Below are positions 43,705 to 52,178 of a stretch of 64,000 nt of DNA, piece by piece (position 1 is the first letter of the stretch; the number at the start of each line of letters is the position of its first letter). This stretch comes from an uncultured Robinsoniella sp. (lineage in GTDB: Bacteria; Bacillota; Clostridia; Lachnospirales; Lachnospiraceae): positions 62,001-126,000 of the forward strand of contig UQGG01000008.1 in NCBI GenBank assembly GCA_900540475.1, written 5' to 3'. The notes under the pieces were generated by a model, which saw nothing but the letters and a program-made list of their open reading frames with translations, was not told the DNA's origin and searched no databases. The position numbers were made by a program, and so were the translations under genes.

Positions 43705-44652
43705 CTACTTCCTCTTAGGTGTGGGCTTTGGTACCTTTTCCAGTATCTCATCCATTATCCCTTCCGTGGTAACGTGATTCACTCTCGCCCTGGCATTTAA
43801 TTTAATCCGGTGCATGCTCACATCCTTCAAAACCATGCATACATCATTTGGAGTCACATAATTTCTGCCCTCCAGATAGGCGGCCGCCTTAGCCATACGG
43901 GTCACCGCTATAGTCCCTCTGGGGCTGACCCCCAGTTCCAGATAAGGGTTTTCTCTGGTCGCCGCAATCAATTTTGCTATATACGTATAAATCACATCGT
44001 GAATAAAGACCTGTTCCGTTTCCTTTTGCATCTGAACCAGTTCCTGAGCCTGAATGACAGGCACAATATTTTCAATCGGATTACCTGATCCCCTGTCTTT
44101 CAAAATCGCAATTTCATTTTCCACGTCCGGATACCCCATGGTCATACAGACCATAAACCGATCCAGCTGTGACTCGGGCAGCATCTGCGTTCCAGCCGAT
44201 CCAATGGGATTCTGGGTTGCAATAACAATAAAAGGCTTTGGTACTTCCCTGGTCACACCCTCTACGGTAACATTTCCTTCTTCCATTACCTCCAGAAGTG
44301 CAGACTGTGTCTTTGGAGAAGTACGGTTGATTTCATCTGCCAGAAACAGGTTGCACATAATAGCACCCGGCTGAAAAGAAAACTGGTTCAACTCCTTTTG
44401 ATAAATAGAAAATCCTGTAATATCTGCAGGCAATACATCCGGCGTAAACTGCACCCTGTGCCAAATCAGGTCCATTGCCCTGGAAAACGCCAAAGCCATG
44501 GTAGTCTTACCCACGCCCGGAATATCCTCCAGGAGTACATGCCCGCCTGCCAGCATTGCCATCATAACTTTCTCTACGCAGGCATCCTTTCCTACCACTG
44601 CTTTTTTTACTTCTTCTATAATCTGTCTTACTTTTTGTACATATATAGACAT
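43705..44652 (-). CDS. MoxR-family AAA+ ATPase
   Basis: A 315-residue AAA+ ATPase. Walker A GVGKTTMALA near 46-55 after LLEDIPG, Walker B LFLADEINRTSPKTQSALLEVMEE near 104-127, sensor 1 ATQNPIG near 147-153, and GVSPRGTIAVTRMAKAAAYLEGR near 242-264. AGGAGG precedes the ATG. First gene of the operon with DUF58 and transglutaminase genes. A palindromic repeat lies about 35 bases upstream, so the promoter is in or beyond it. Confidence 0.92.
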   Translation of the reverse strand: MSIYVQKVRQIIEEVKKAVVGKDACVEKVMMAMLAGGHVLLEDIPGVGKTTMALAFSRAMDLIWHRVQFTPDVLPADITGFSIYQKELNQFSFQPGAIMCNLFLADEINRTSPKTQSALLEVMEEGNVTVEGVTREVPKPFIVIATQNPIGSAGTQMLPESQLDRFMVCMTMGYPDVENEIAILKDRGSGNPIENIVPVIQAQELVQMQKETEQVFIHDVIYTYIAKLIAATRENPYLELGVSPRGTIAVTRMAKAAAYLEGRNYVTPNDVCMVLKDVSMHRIKLNARARVNHVTTEGIMDEILEKVPKPTPKRK

Positions 44653-44686
44653 ACTTTCCTCCTATGCCGCATTCCATATTTTTGAC

Positions 44687-44852
44687 CTAGTACAGCATTG
44701 CGTAAATAACTGTGAATAGAGTGCCTGATATCTGCGTCAGGTGTGCGTCTGCGAAGCGACGGCGTAGTGGGCTACAATTAGCTTCGCAGACGTGCATCTG
44801 GCGGAGATATCGGGTGTCTATATTCATAGTTATTTGTGCAATGCAGTACTAG
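44687..44852. repeat. Palindromic repeat, copy 3 (166 bp, different arms)
   Basis: Outer ends CTAGTACaGCATTGC and inverted GCAATGCaGTACTAG. Pairing continues through AAATAACT, GAATA, GATATCT and GTCTGCGAAG to the core GCGTAGTGGGCTACAA. Size and core match copies 1 and 2 but the terminal arms differ, which suggests a second subfamily. It fills most of the gap upstream of moxR. No coding frame. Confidence 0.75.
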
Positions 44853-44911
44853 TATTTAAATTATAGCGACAATATTCCATTATTTATTTAATCGTTTTTA
44901 CAGCCGGCTCT

Positions 44912-44946
44912 GAGCACATTTAAAATTACTTTCTGCCATCTGTGCG
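44912..44946. repeat. Fragment of the palindromic repeat (single arm)
   Basis: Resembles the first 35 bases of copy 1: GAGCaCaTTTaAAATTac followed by TTtCTGCCATCTGtGCG. Only one arm is present, 60 bases after copy 3. The rest of the 44653-45114 gap holds nothing else I recognise besides the terminator near 45086. Confidence 0.5.
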
Positions 44947-45080
44947 TTTCAGTAAACTTTTCTCTCTATTATACTATCATAGAAGAAATACGAAAACCAT
45001 ATATTATTGTTTAAAATAACCTTAATTGTCTGGTTTATGCAACAGTTCCCTGCCCTCAAACGTATCCGGTGCTGCTTATG

Positions 45081-45114
45081 CGTAAAAACAGCGTCCCTCT
45101 CCAGGACGCTGTTT
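45081..45114 (-). terminator. Intrinsic terminator of the tsaC-upp-comEB operon
   Basis: Minus-strand stem AAACAGCGTCC (45114-45104) and GGACGCTGTTT (45096-45086), followed by TT. It overlaps the last bases of the dCMP deaminase region. Confidence 0.85.
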
Positions 45115-45600
45115 CTAAAGTTCAATCTCAATCTTTCTATTCGTATGCTGATACTGACGATAGCCGACTCCTGCGGCATCCATCATTCTCTTAGATGCAA
45201 TAACCGCCGGTGTGTCTGCATATTTATCACAGTCATAGATTACATGAGTGATGCCTGCCTGTATAATTGCCTTTGCACATTCATTACAGGGGAACAGGGA
45301 AACATAAAGCTTGGCACCTTCCAGGCTGCCGCCTCTGTAGTTAAGAATTGCGTTTAACTCACTGTGGGTGGTGTACACATACTTGCTGTCCAGCGCCTCT
45401 CCTTCTCTGCACCAGGGGAATTCGTCATCCGAACATCCCATTGGAAATCCATTATATCCCATAGACAATATTTTATTATCATTGCTGACGATACAGGCTC
45501 CTACCTGTGTATTCGGATCTTTTGAGCGCATTCCCGAAAGTTTTGCAACCCCCATAAAATACTCATCCCAGGAAATATAATCAGTCCTTTTACCGCTCAT
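45115..45600 (-). CDS. comEB: dCMP deaminase (ComEB family)
   Basis: A 161-residue zinc deaminase converting dCMP to dUMP for thymidylate synthesis. Zinc and catalytic motif HSELNAI (His, Glu) near 81-87, and PCNECAKAI near 104-112 with two zinc Cys. SKDPNTQVGACIVSNDNKI near 27-45 is also typical. The ATG at 45600 lies 7 bases after GGAGGG; a TTG-started form five codons longer would swallow that site. It is 21 bases after upp and ends the operon. Confidence 0.92.
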   Translation of the reverse strand: MSGKRTDYISWDEYFMGVAKLSGMRSKDPNTQVGACIVSNDNKILSMGYNGFPMGCSDDEFPWCREGEALDSKYVYTTHSELNAILNYRGGSLEGAKLYVSLFPCNECAKAIIQAGITHVIYDCDKYADTPAVIASKRMMDAAGVGYRQYQHTNRKIEIEL

Positions 45601-45621
45601 TGTAAATCCCTCCAATATCTC

Positions 45622-46251
45622 TTATTTTGTACCAAAGATACGGTCTCCGGCATCTCCAAGGCCGGGTACAATATAACCATGGTCGTTCAAATGATCATCA
45701 AGCGCACCGATATAGATATCCACATCCGGATGTTCCTTCTGCATGCGTTTTACACCTTCCGGTGCTGCGATGATACACATAAACCGTATATTTTTAACTC
45801 CTTTTTCTTTCAGCAGATTAATTGCTGCTGAAGAAGATCCGCCTGTTGCCAGCATCGGGTCTACTACAAATACTTCTCTGTCCCAGGAATCTGCCGGTAA
45901 TTTTGAATAATATTCTACAGGTTCCAGTGTATCCGGATCACGGTAAAGTCCGATATGACCTACCTTTGCTGCCGGTATCATAGCCAGCATACCATCTACC
46001 ATTCCAAGTCCTGCCCTTAAAATCGGAACTACTGCCAGTTTCTTTCCCTGAAGTTCTTTCGCCGTCATGGGACAGATAGGGGTTTCAATGTCAACATCTA
46101 TTAACTTTAAATCCCTAGTTGCCTCATAGCACATCAGCATTGCTATTTCGCTGATCATCTGCCTGAAATCCTTTGATCCTACTTCTTTCCTGCGAATAAT
46201 TCCAATCTTGTGCTGGATCAGTGGATGATCCATAACTGTCACCTTTGACAT
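45622..46251 (-). CDS. upp: Uracil phosphoribosyltransferase
   Basis: Salvages uracil to UMP using PRPP. Its 209 residues match the family. Motifs: VPILRAGLGMVDGML near 76-90, the PRPP loop VDPMLATGGSS near 130-140, and the uracil region GYIVPGLGDAGDRIFGTK at the C-terminus. AAGGAGG is 7 bases before the ATG. Position after rpiB matches the ywlC-ywlE-rpiB-upp order of B. subtilis. Confidence 0.96.
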   Translation of the reverse strand: MSKVTVMDHPLIQHKIGIIRRKEVGSKDFRQMISEIAMLMCYEATRDLKLIDVDIETPICPMTAKELQGKKLAVVPILRAGLGMVDGMLAMIPAAKVGHIGLYRDPDTLEPVEYYSKLPADSWDREVFVVDPMLATGGSSSAAINLLKEKGVKNIRFMCIIAAPEGVKRMQKEHPDVDIYIGALDDHLNDHGYIVPGLGDAGDRIFGTK

Positions 46252-46354
46252 TGCCCTACCTCCTTACGCACATAAATAATGTACGTTTCTCTTTTTGTTA
46301 TTTTTTATTTTTATCTTCTGCTTTATACAGTAAAATAGAAATTACTTTTTTAGA

Positions 46355-46783
46355 TTACTCTTCGATCAGAGAGATTCTATTCTTATGTCTTTCTTCTTCC
46401 GAAAATGGTGTATCCAGGAACGTATCCACTATTTTAAGTGCCAATCCCGGTCCTACCACTCTGGCGCCCATCGCCAGGATATTTGCATCATTATGAAGCC
46501 TTGTTGCTTCTGCACTGAAGCAGTCTGAGCAAAGTGCTGCACGGATTCCCTTTATCTTATTTGCCGCAATGGAAATACCAATGCCGGTTCCGCAGATCAG
46601 AATTCCCCTGTCACACTCACCGTTTACAACTGCATTGGCAACTGCCCTTGCGTAAACCGGGTAATCCACAGCAGCTTCACTGTCACAGCCAAAATCCTTA
46701 CATTCGATTCCCCGTTTTTTTAAATGTTCCATGATTTCCAGCTTCAATGTGTATCCGCCATGGTCACAGCCTATTCCTAACAT
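46355..46783 (-). CDS. rpiB: Ribose-5-phosphate isomerase B
   Basis: Interconverts ribose 5-phosphate and ribulose 5-phosphate. 142 residues. Opens with IGCDHGGYTLK (the phosphate-binding Asp-His), includes CGTGIGISIAANKIKGIRAALC near 64-85 with the catalytic Cys, and HNDANILAMGARVVG near 98-112. The start overlaps the upstream phosphatase-like gene by 7 bases. RpiB relatives can act on allose or galactose phosphates, but the operon context favours the ribose enzyme. Confidence 0.94.
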   Translation of the reverse strand: MLGIGCDHGGYTLKLEIMEHLKKRGIECKDFGCDSEAAVDYPVYARAVANAVVNGECDRGILICGTGIGISIAANKIKGIRAALCSDCFSAEATRLHNDANILAMGARVVGPGLALKIVDTFLDTPFSEEERHKNRISLIEE

Positions 46784-47238
46784 AACAATTCCTCCTCATT
46801 TAAGACTACTACTAATTTTGATATCAATTCTTTTAAATATTCAAAGCATTCCCCGTACTCCACCAGCGTTCCGCCAACCGGATTGGGAATGTCCCCTTTC
46901 GAGCCTGCATATTCAGTCAATAGATGTACATTATAAGCATTTTCATGTTCTTCAAAGATTTTATTCTTTTCCCATTCATCCATAGTCAGAATCAGCGTCC
47001 GCTTGTCAAAATCCTCCTGGACCAGCGGCGTCGCCGTATGATCTTTCATCGACAGCCCGTTGCTCACCAGCACCGCCTCCGCTTTCTGATTCACCGGCTC
47101 CGGAAAAAGCACGATCAGTCCCTTAGATTCGATCAGTAGATCTTCCAGCAAAAATTTACTCTTCATAATCGCTTCTGCCATAGGACTTCGACATGTGTCG
47201 CTATTACTTACAAATATAAGCTTATCATAATGCTTCAT
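46777..47238 (-). CDS. Low-molecular-weight phosphatase-like protein lacking the catalytic Cys (YwlE position)
   Basis: A 153-residue protein of the low-molecular-weight tyrosine/arginine phosphatase fold. The active-site loop, normally CxGNTCRSPMAE, reads VSNSDTCRSPMAE here, so Ser replaces the nucleophilic Cys; the loop Arg and Ser and the late Asp (DIPNP, general-acid position) are kept. LILTMDEWEKN near 79-89 is also typical. It lies between tsaC and rpiB as ywlE does in B. subtilis. With the nucleophile lost it may bind phospho-residues without hydrolysis or have another role. Confidence 0.8.
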   Translation of the reverse strand: MKHYDKLIFVSNSDTCRSPMAEAIMKSKFLLEDLLIESKGLIVLFPEPVNQKAEAVLVSNGLSMKDHTATPLVQEDFDKRTLILTMDEWEKNKIFEEHENAYNVHLLTEYAGSKGDIPNPVGGTLVEYGECFEYLKELISKLVVVLNEEELLC

Positions 47239-47251
47239 ATCGTTTTGCTCC

Positions 47252-48298
47252 TTATACTTTGATGATCTGATGTCCTGCTGCTTTCATCAGACGGTTCATG
47301 ATCGCCTGTCCCATCTTTGGTGTCTCAAAAGCCTCTGAGAAAATCTGCGTTACCTCAAGCTCATCGAATTCCCGCAAAATCCCATACAGATTCTGTGCTA
47401 TAGAAAGTTCATCGTTCCTGGTTCCGATAGATTTAATCATACCGCCTTTATAAGCCCCGGCTGTTTCATCAGATGCAATAACCCCCGGACTTCCCCCACA
47501 CTGTATTTCCTGCTGAATCAACTCATTGATTTTAGAAATGACGTTTTGTTCCTCACCTTCCAGAATAACCAGATTTGCTTTGGGTGCATAGTGCTTATAC
47601 TTCATGCCCGGTGCCTTTGGATGAATAGATGCATCGTCTATTAACAATGCCTGATCTACCTGAACCGGTCCGATCACTTCCTCCAGCATCTCCCGGTTGA
47701 TATATCCCGGTCTTAATATCGTAGGTGTCCCTTCACTCATATCCACGATTGTAGATTCCAGTCCAATTCCTACACTACCGCCGTCAATAATCATATCAAT
47801 CTTCCCCGAAAGGTCTTCTTCCACATGGCTTGCCTTCGTTGGACTGGGCCGTCCTGAAGTATTCGCGCTGGGAGCTGCTATATAGCCGCCTCCTGCCCTG
47901 ATCAGAGCGCATGCCAATTCATGACGGGGCATACGCACCGCCACTGTATCTAATCCTCCGGTTGTCCCATAAGGGACTATGTCATTTTTTTTGAAGATCA
48001 TGGTAAGCGGTCCCGGCCAAAATGCTTCTGCAAGCGCCTCTGCCTTTTGGGGAACCTCTGCTGCTATGCCATACAGATCTGCCATTTCTGCAATATGTAC
48101 AATCAGCGGATTATCGGATGGACGTCCTTTGGCTTCATAAATCCTGGCTGCCGCCCTTTCATCCAAAGCATTTGCCCCCAGTCCGTAAACCGTCTCTGTT
48201 GGAAATGCTACCAGACCACCGTTCTTTAAAATCTCCCCGGCTTTCCTGATACCTCCGTCATTTAATTGCTGATCCATCACTTCTATGATTGTATCCAT
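47252..48298 (-). CDS. tsaC: L-threonylcarbamoyladenylate synthase
   Basis: Makes the threonylcarbamoyl-AMP precursor for t6A37 of ANN-decoding tRNAs. At 348 residues it is the two-domain Sua5/YwlC form: YrdC domain about 1-205 with AFPTETVYGLGANA near 31-44, KGRPSDNPLIVHI near 57-69 and APSANTSGRPSPTKASHV near 140-157, then a C-terminal Sua5 domain with HPKAPGMKYKHYAPKANL near 228-245. AAGAGG precedes the ATG. First gene of the tsaC-ywlE-rpiB-upp-comEB operon. Confidence 0.94.
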   Translation of the reverse strand: MDTIIEVMDQQLNDGGIRKAGEILKNGGLVAFPTETVYGLGANALDERAAARIYEAKGRPSDNPLIVHIAEMADLYGIAAEVPQKAEALAEAFWPGPLTMIFKKNDIVPYGTTGGLDTVAVRMPRHELACALIRAGGGYIAAPSANTSGRPSPTKASHVEEDLSGKIDMIIDGGSVGIGLESTIVDMSEGTPTILRPGYINREMLEEVIGPVQVDQALLIDDASIHPKAPGMKYKHYAPKANLVILEGEEQNVISKINELIQQEIQCGGSPGVIASDETAGAYKGGMIKSIGTRNDELSIAQNLYGILREFDELEVTQIFSEAFETPKMGQAIMNRLMKAAGHQIIKV

Positions 48299-48444
48299 AA
48301 TCTGCCTCTTGAATCTGAAGTTGTTCAGATTTCTTCTTAAATTTAAAAATAACTATCGTCCATATTATACCATCAGTCACATAAAAGGGCAATGTTAAAT
48401 GTTTCCCGGGAATTTTGAAATATTCGGAAGTGTTATTATAAAGC

Positions 48445-48488
48445 AAAAAAACTTCCGCTTTATTGGCTTTTTCACCACAAAGCAGAAG
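48445..48488 (-). terminator. Intrinsic terminator of the amidase gene
   Basis: Minus-strand stem CTTCTGCTTT (48488-48479) with AAAGCGGAAG (48461-48452), loop about 17 bases, then seven U (48445-48451). Confidence 0.75.
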
Positions 48489-48530
48489 CTTTCATTATGT
48501 CCTGAAATCCAAGGTAATATATATGGTATT

Positions 48531-49274
48531 TTATTCCTCCAGACTTTTAAGTATTCCATTACATACTGCCTCTGCCACTTTATCCTGATATTCATCTGTT
48601 ACCAGCAGCGAAGCCTCGGCCTGGTTGCTCAGAAAGCCGCATTCCACAATGACCGTCGGGCTCTTGGTTTTTTTCAGCAGATAATAACTGTCATTGGCCT
48701 TGATCTCCCTGGGACGGTCCACCGCAAGTCCCTGATTCAGTGAATCCTGTATGTAAGCTGCAATTTTCTGCCCATCAGCAGACTGGGAGTAGTAAAAAAC
48801 CTGGGGTCCGTGCACGGACTCGGCAGTATAGCTGTTTTGATGGATACTTACCGTAAATCTGGGATTGGCTTTGTCAATAAGTTCACATCTTTTTCTCATA
48901 TCCTGCTGTTTTTTGTTGGACGCACCTGAATCATATAACCCATCCTGTGTCTCCCTGGTCATTACAACCGTAACACCTTTATCCATCAGTTTCTTCTGAA
49001 GCTTCTTGGCAATAGCCAGATTCAGGTCTTTCTCAAGTGCTTTATTAATTCCAACCTTACCCGGATCATCACCCCCGTGTCCAGGATCCAGAACGATCAC
49101 TTTATCCGTCCCCGCCTGACTCTCCTGCGTTTTTCCAGCTCCGGATTCTGCGGTGACCGCTATGCTGTTTGCCTGCCTGCTTTCCGCCACCAGGCTTCCG
49201 CCCATACTTCCCAGGAAATAAGCGCCTACCAGCACCATTATTCCCATACCCAGTTCTATCATATTTTTTCTCAT
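48531..49274 (-). CDS. N-acetylmuramoyl-L-alanine amidase (Amidase_3, CwlD-like)
   Basis: A 247-residue zinc amidase cleaving the bond between muramic acid and the peptide stem. Hydrophobic N-terminus (about residues 7-27, signal anchor or signal peptide), a short linker, then the amidase domain: VLDPGHGGDDPG near 61-72 with zinc His, EKDLNLAIA near 81 with zinc Glu, SIHQNSY near 144 with zinc His, and VECGFLSN near 213 with catalytic Glu. The size and single domain resemble CwlD, which makes muramic lactam in spore cortex, but a general autolysin is possible. Confidence 0.88.
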   Translation of the reverse strand: MRKNMIELGMGIMVLVGAYFLGSMGGSLVAESRQANSIAVTAESGAGKTQESQAGTDKVIVLDPGHGGDDPGKVGINKALEKDLNLAIAKKLQKKLMDKGVTVVMTRETQDGLYDSGASNKKQQDMRKRCELIDKANPRFTVSIHQNSYTAESVHGPQVFYYSQSADGQKIAAYIQDSLNQGLAVDRPREIKANDSYYLLKKTKSPTVIVECGFLSNQAEASLLVTDEYQDKVAEAVCNGILKSLEE

Positions 49275-49426
49275 AAAAATATCCCTGTCTCATACACTTA
49301 TTACCAGTATATGCGGCAGGGATATGCTACATTCTATGACTTCTCTATTTGTTTATAAAACTGCCCCATGGCTGAAGTACAGTTTACATTTATCCTGAGT
49401 ACCTCTTTTATTTATCATGCTTATTT

Positions 49427-51127
49427 TTAACTTACATATTTTAAAATGACGTCCCAGATGCTGGATCTCTCAAATCCAAGCTTCCAGGCGGCGATTCCAC
49501 CCAGATTGTATTCCTTAACCAACTTGGCCTTTTCCTCAATGGACTTTTCATTTTCCAGCCAGATCTTGTAGTTATTGCCGTCTCCGCCGGTAAACTCAGC
49601 ATAGTCCTGCATAGTTCCTTCGTCCCAGGCAGCCTCTACTCCATTGCTTGCAAGTGTTTCGTCTGCCTGATCCATACCAATCGCTTCGCTGGATAACTCC
49701 GTAGAGCCATTTTTATTCGTTGTGATCTTCCACAATCTGGTATAAAAAGGCACACCGTTGATTACCTTCTCCGCAGGCACTTCGGCAATCGTATCTGTAA
49801 TTCCAGCCTTTACAAACGGCATGGATGCCACAGATCCGGCCTCTTCGGAGCCCACGTAGTGCTCGTCATATCCCATAATAATCACATAGTCAGCTACAAT
49901 TCCCTGCTCTTTTCGATTATAATGAGCTGTAAAAGGCTTCGGAACGGGGTTATCTATGGATAAAACAATTCCATTCTTACGGCATTTTACCGATAATTCA
50001 CGAATAAACTGAATGTATCCGTCTGCAGCATCCTCGGGTATTGACTCAAAATCCACGTTAATACCTTCAAAACCATTTTGAATTGCAGATGCTATCAGCT
50101 GATTTGTAATCTTCTCTCTGGATGCGGTAGAACTTAATACCTTTGTAGTATCCACCTGTTCATTGAAATTGTCAATCAAGGCCCATACCTCAAGATCATT
50201 CGCCTGTGCAGTCTTAACATAATCTGCATCAGCCAGACTTGTGATATTTCCATCATTATCAGAAATAGAAAACCAGGTTGGTGAAATTACATTTACTCCT
50301 TTCAGCCCTGCAATATCGGTCGCAAGTGCTGCATTAGAGTCTTCGTTAGTCACCTGGTGCCAGACCAGATTAATCTTATGGTCCCTGACTATGTTGGTAT
50401 ATACCGGTTCTTCAAAATCTCTGCTTGTCTCTTCTTCACGTGAATTTGCCAGACGCTTATTTTGTACATACCCAATATATCCGTCTTTTGTCATCACCTT
50501 TGTCCAGTCGTCCATTACTTCCAGGACCGTTACCTGATCATTTTTCTTTACATCTGTCAGGATCGGACTTTTAATTCCGCCCTGATAGCGGACACTTTCT
50601 GACTTTTTCAGATCTGCATAAGTAACCTTACCCCATTTATATGTAATAATCATGCGGTTTGGTTCTTTTTCAAGTTTGTAATCCATATTCGTGTACTTCT
50701 GCACAAAATCTGCTGCCAGATATACCTTATCCCCATCTACCTTTACAATTTCATAGTTTTCGCTCTGCTTATTCGCAGAAACCGTATACTCTTTTTTTCC
50801 TGCCGGTATCGTAATGATATCCGTAGGCGTAGTATAGATACAAATATTGGCACTTGCATCCCAGTAGAAACGGCTGTTTAAATAATTCTTTACCGCTTCA
50901 TAATCGATATACGCAATATCACCAGATAAAAATCCCTTATATTCAACCACCTGATCCTGCAGGATCAGCGCCATTTCATTCTCATTTGTAATTCCATAAT
51001 ACTCTTCCACGCTCATCCTTTCGTTTGTGGGCGTGTACTTCTCTACAACCTTTGTAGCTATACCAATTAAAGCAACGATCGCAATCATCACAACTGCGGC
51101 TATAACCGGTACAATTTTTTTCTTCAT
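49427..51127 (-). CDS. GH18 family glycosidase with SH3-like domain
   Basis: A 566-residue secreted or membrane-anchored protein. N-terminal hydrophobic segment (about 5-25); a copper-amine-oxidase-like/unknown region about 40-170 containing YLAADFVQKYTN; an SH3-type domain about 185-240 (DQVTVLEVMDDWTKVMTKDGYIGYVQNKRL); then a GH18 barrel about 250-560 with the catalytic motif FEGINVDFESIPED, where the Glu after DF is the acid. This set resembles YaaH/YdhD-like enzymes that act on peptidoglycan, in spores or vegetative walls. Substrate is inferred. Confidence 0.87.
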   Translation of the reverse strand: MKKKIVPVIAAVVMIAIVALIGIATKVVEKYTPTNERMSVEEYYGITNENEMALILQDQVVEYKGFLSGDIAYIDYEAVKNYLNSRFYWDASANICIYTTPTDIITIPAGKKEYTVSANKQSENYEIVKVDGDKVYLAADFVQKYTNMDYKLEKEPNRMIITYKWGKVTYADLKKSESVRYQGGIKSPILTDVKKNDQVTVLEVMDDWTKVMTKDGYIGYVQNKRLANSREEETSRDFEEPVYTNIVRDHKINLVWHQVTNEDSNAALATDIAGLKGVNVISPTWFSISDNDGNITSLADADYVKTAQANDLEVWALIDNFNEQVDTTKVLSSTASREKITNQLIASAIQNGFEGINVDFESIPEDAADGYIQFIRELSVKCRKNGIVLSIDNPVPKPFTAHYNRKEQGIVADYVIIMGYDEHYVGSEEAGSVASMPFVKAGITDTIAEVPAEKVINGVPFYTRLWKITTNKNGSTELSSEAIGMDQADETLASNGVEAAWDEGTMQDYAEFTGGDGNNYKIWLENEKSIEEKAKLVKEYNLGGIAAWKLGFERSSIWDVILKYVS

Positions 51128-51263
51128 TCATTGCACCTCCTATTATATTTATCTCTCCACCTGTCTAGTATAACACATTTTTACGATTCGTCATTACATA
51201 ATTCGACATTTTTTATACAATTGCTGCCATTTGATTGCAAAGGGGGCCTTGTCTTCAACAGCG

Positions 51264-51503
51264 TTATATTTTATCGAACCCAATGCCATAAATTTCATTA
51301 CGGTCATTGCTGTAATAATCTCTCATATAATTATTTTCCTCTCTCGCTGTGCATGCTCTTGCGATGCTTTCGGGATCACTGGGCTTTCCGTCCAGCCACA
51401 GAGAAACCCCTGCTTCATCGTACCTCTCTAATTCCTGATACAGCAGAGCATTAAGCGGTACATTCTTTTTACGCTTTTTATTTTTTTCTGGTTTCATCCT
51501 CAT
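51264..51503 (-). CDS. Small hypothetical protein, about 79 aa
   Basis: Very basic N-terminus (KPEKNKKRKK) followed by a soluble region with ALLYQELERYDEAGVSLWLDG and ending GIGFDKI. I do not recognise a family. AGGAAG lies about 8 bases before the ATG at 51503; an ATG at 51497 is an alternative. It is 136 bases upstream of the GH18 gene on the same strand. Amino acid composition looks like a real protein, and the region has no better frame. Confidence 0.55.
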   Translation of the reverse strand: MRMKPEKNKKRKKNVPLNALLYQELERYDEAGVSLWLDGKPSDPESIARACTAREENNYMRDYYSNDRNEIYGIGFDKI

Positions 51504-52178
51504 CACTCACTTCCTAGACATCTTTACGCATCTGAAATTTCCTTAGGTGCATGTGATATATTATTCTCAAATGCGCAGGCTTTTTACAGCTTTTGTCTTT
51601 TTAATAATCTATAACATCTAAGAGAAAACAGGGACATAATCCAGAGTTTATAAAATCATCTTAACAGGTGAATTCAATTGAACTTATTTGGAAAAATGCA
51701 ATGAATTAATTGCTCGAAATCTGCGAAGAATATCGCTGATCAGATATATCGAAATATAGAATCTAAAAGAATAAAAATATTTCCGGGCTCCTCCCCTCCT
51801 TTTTATCTCTTTTTATGTCCTATATCTTCTCTTAACGTTTATTATATATAATAAGTTATAAAAAATCAAGTAATTTTTAAAAATTTTTAAAATCTAGTGT
51901 ATTGACTTCTATACAAAGATTGTTTATACTATGGGTTACTCAGTCATGATACGATTTACCGCCATTTTCAGGTATTGTGCGTCCCATGGGTATGAATGAT
52001 ATTGTACAAAAAAGAATAAATAAACCAGTGATTTACTTTACATATTTGTATGTAACAGTATATAATATAAATATAAGAAGACATTAAGTTTTACAAGCGC
52101 TTCGACCTTGCGGCTGCTTAACCGGCCTGTAAGAATAACCCGATGTGTTCGTATCTTATTTGGATAGGATGTGATTAT
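51504..52178. other. Long AT-rich intergenic region upstream of mecA
   Basis: About 675 bases with no supported gene. It holds the tandem mecA promoters (51902-52066) and a leader with some base-pairing (TTACA near 52090 with TGTAA near 52128). The part from 51504 to 51900 shows nothing I can name. Confidence 0.4.
51902..52066 (+). promoter_or_regulatory. Tandem promoters of mecA with a perfect palindrome in the proximal one
   Basis: Distal: TTGACT (51902-51907), 17 bp, TATACT (51925-51930). Proximal: TTTACA (52037-52042), 18 bp, TATAAT (52061-52066). The proximal spacer is occupied by TTACATA-TTTG-TATGTAA (52038-52055), a perfect 7-bp inverted repeat in repressor position. Confidence 0.6.
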
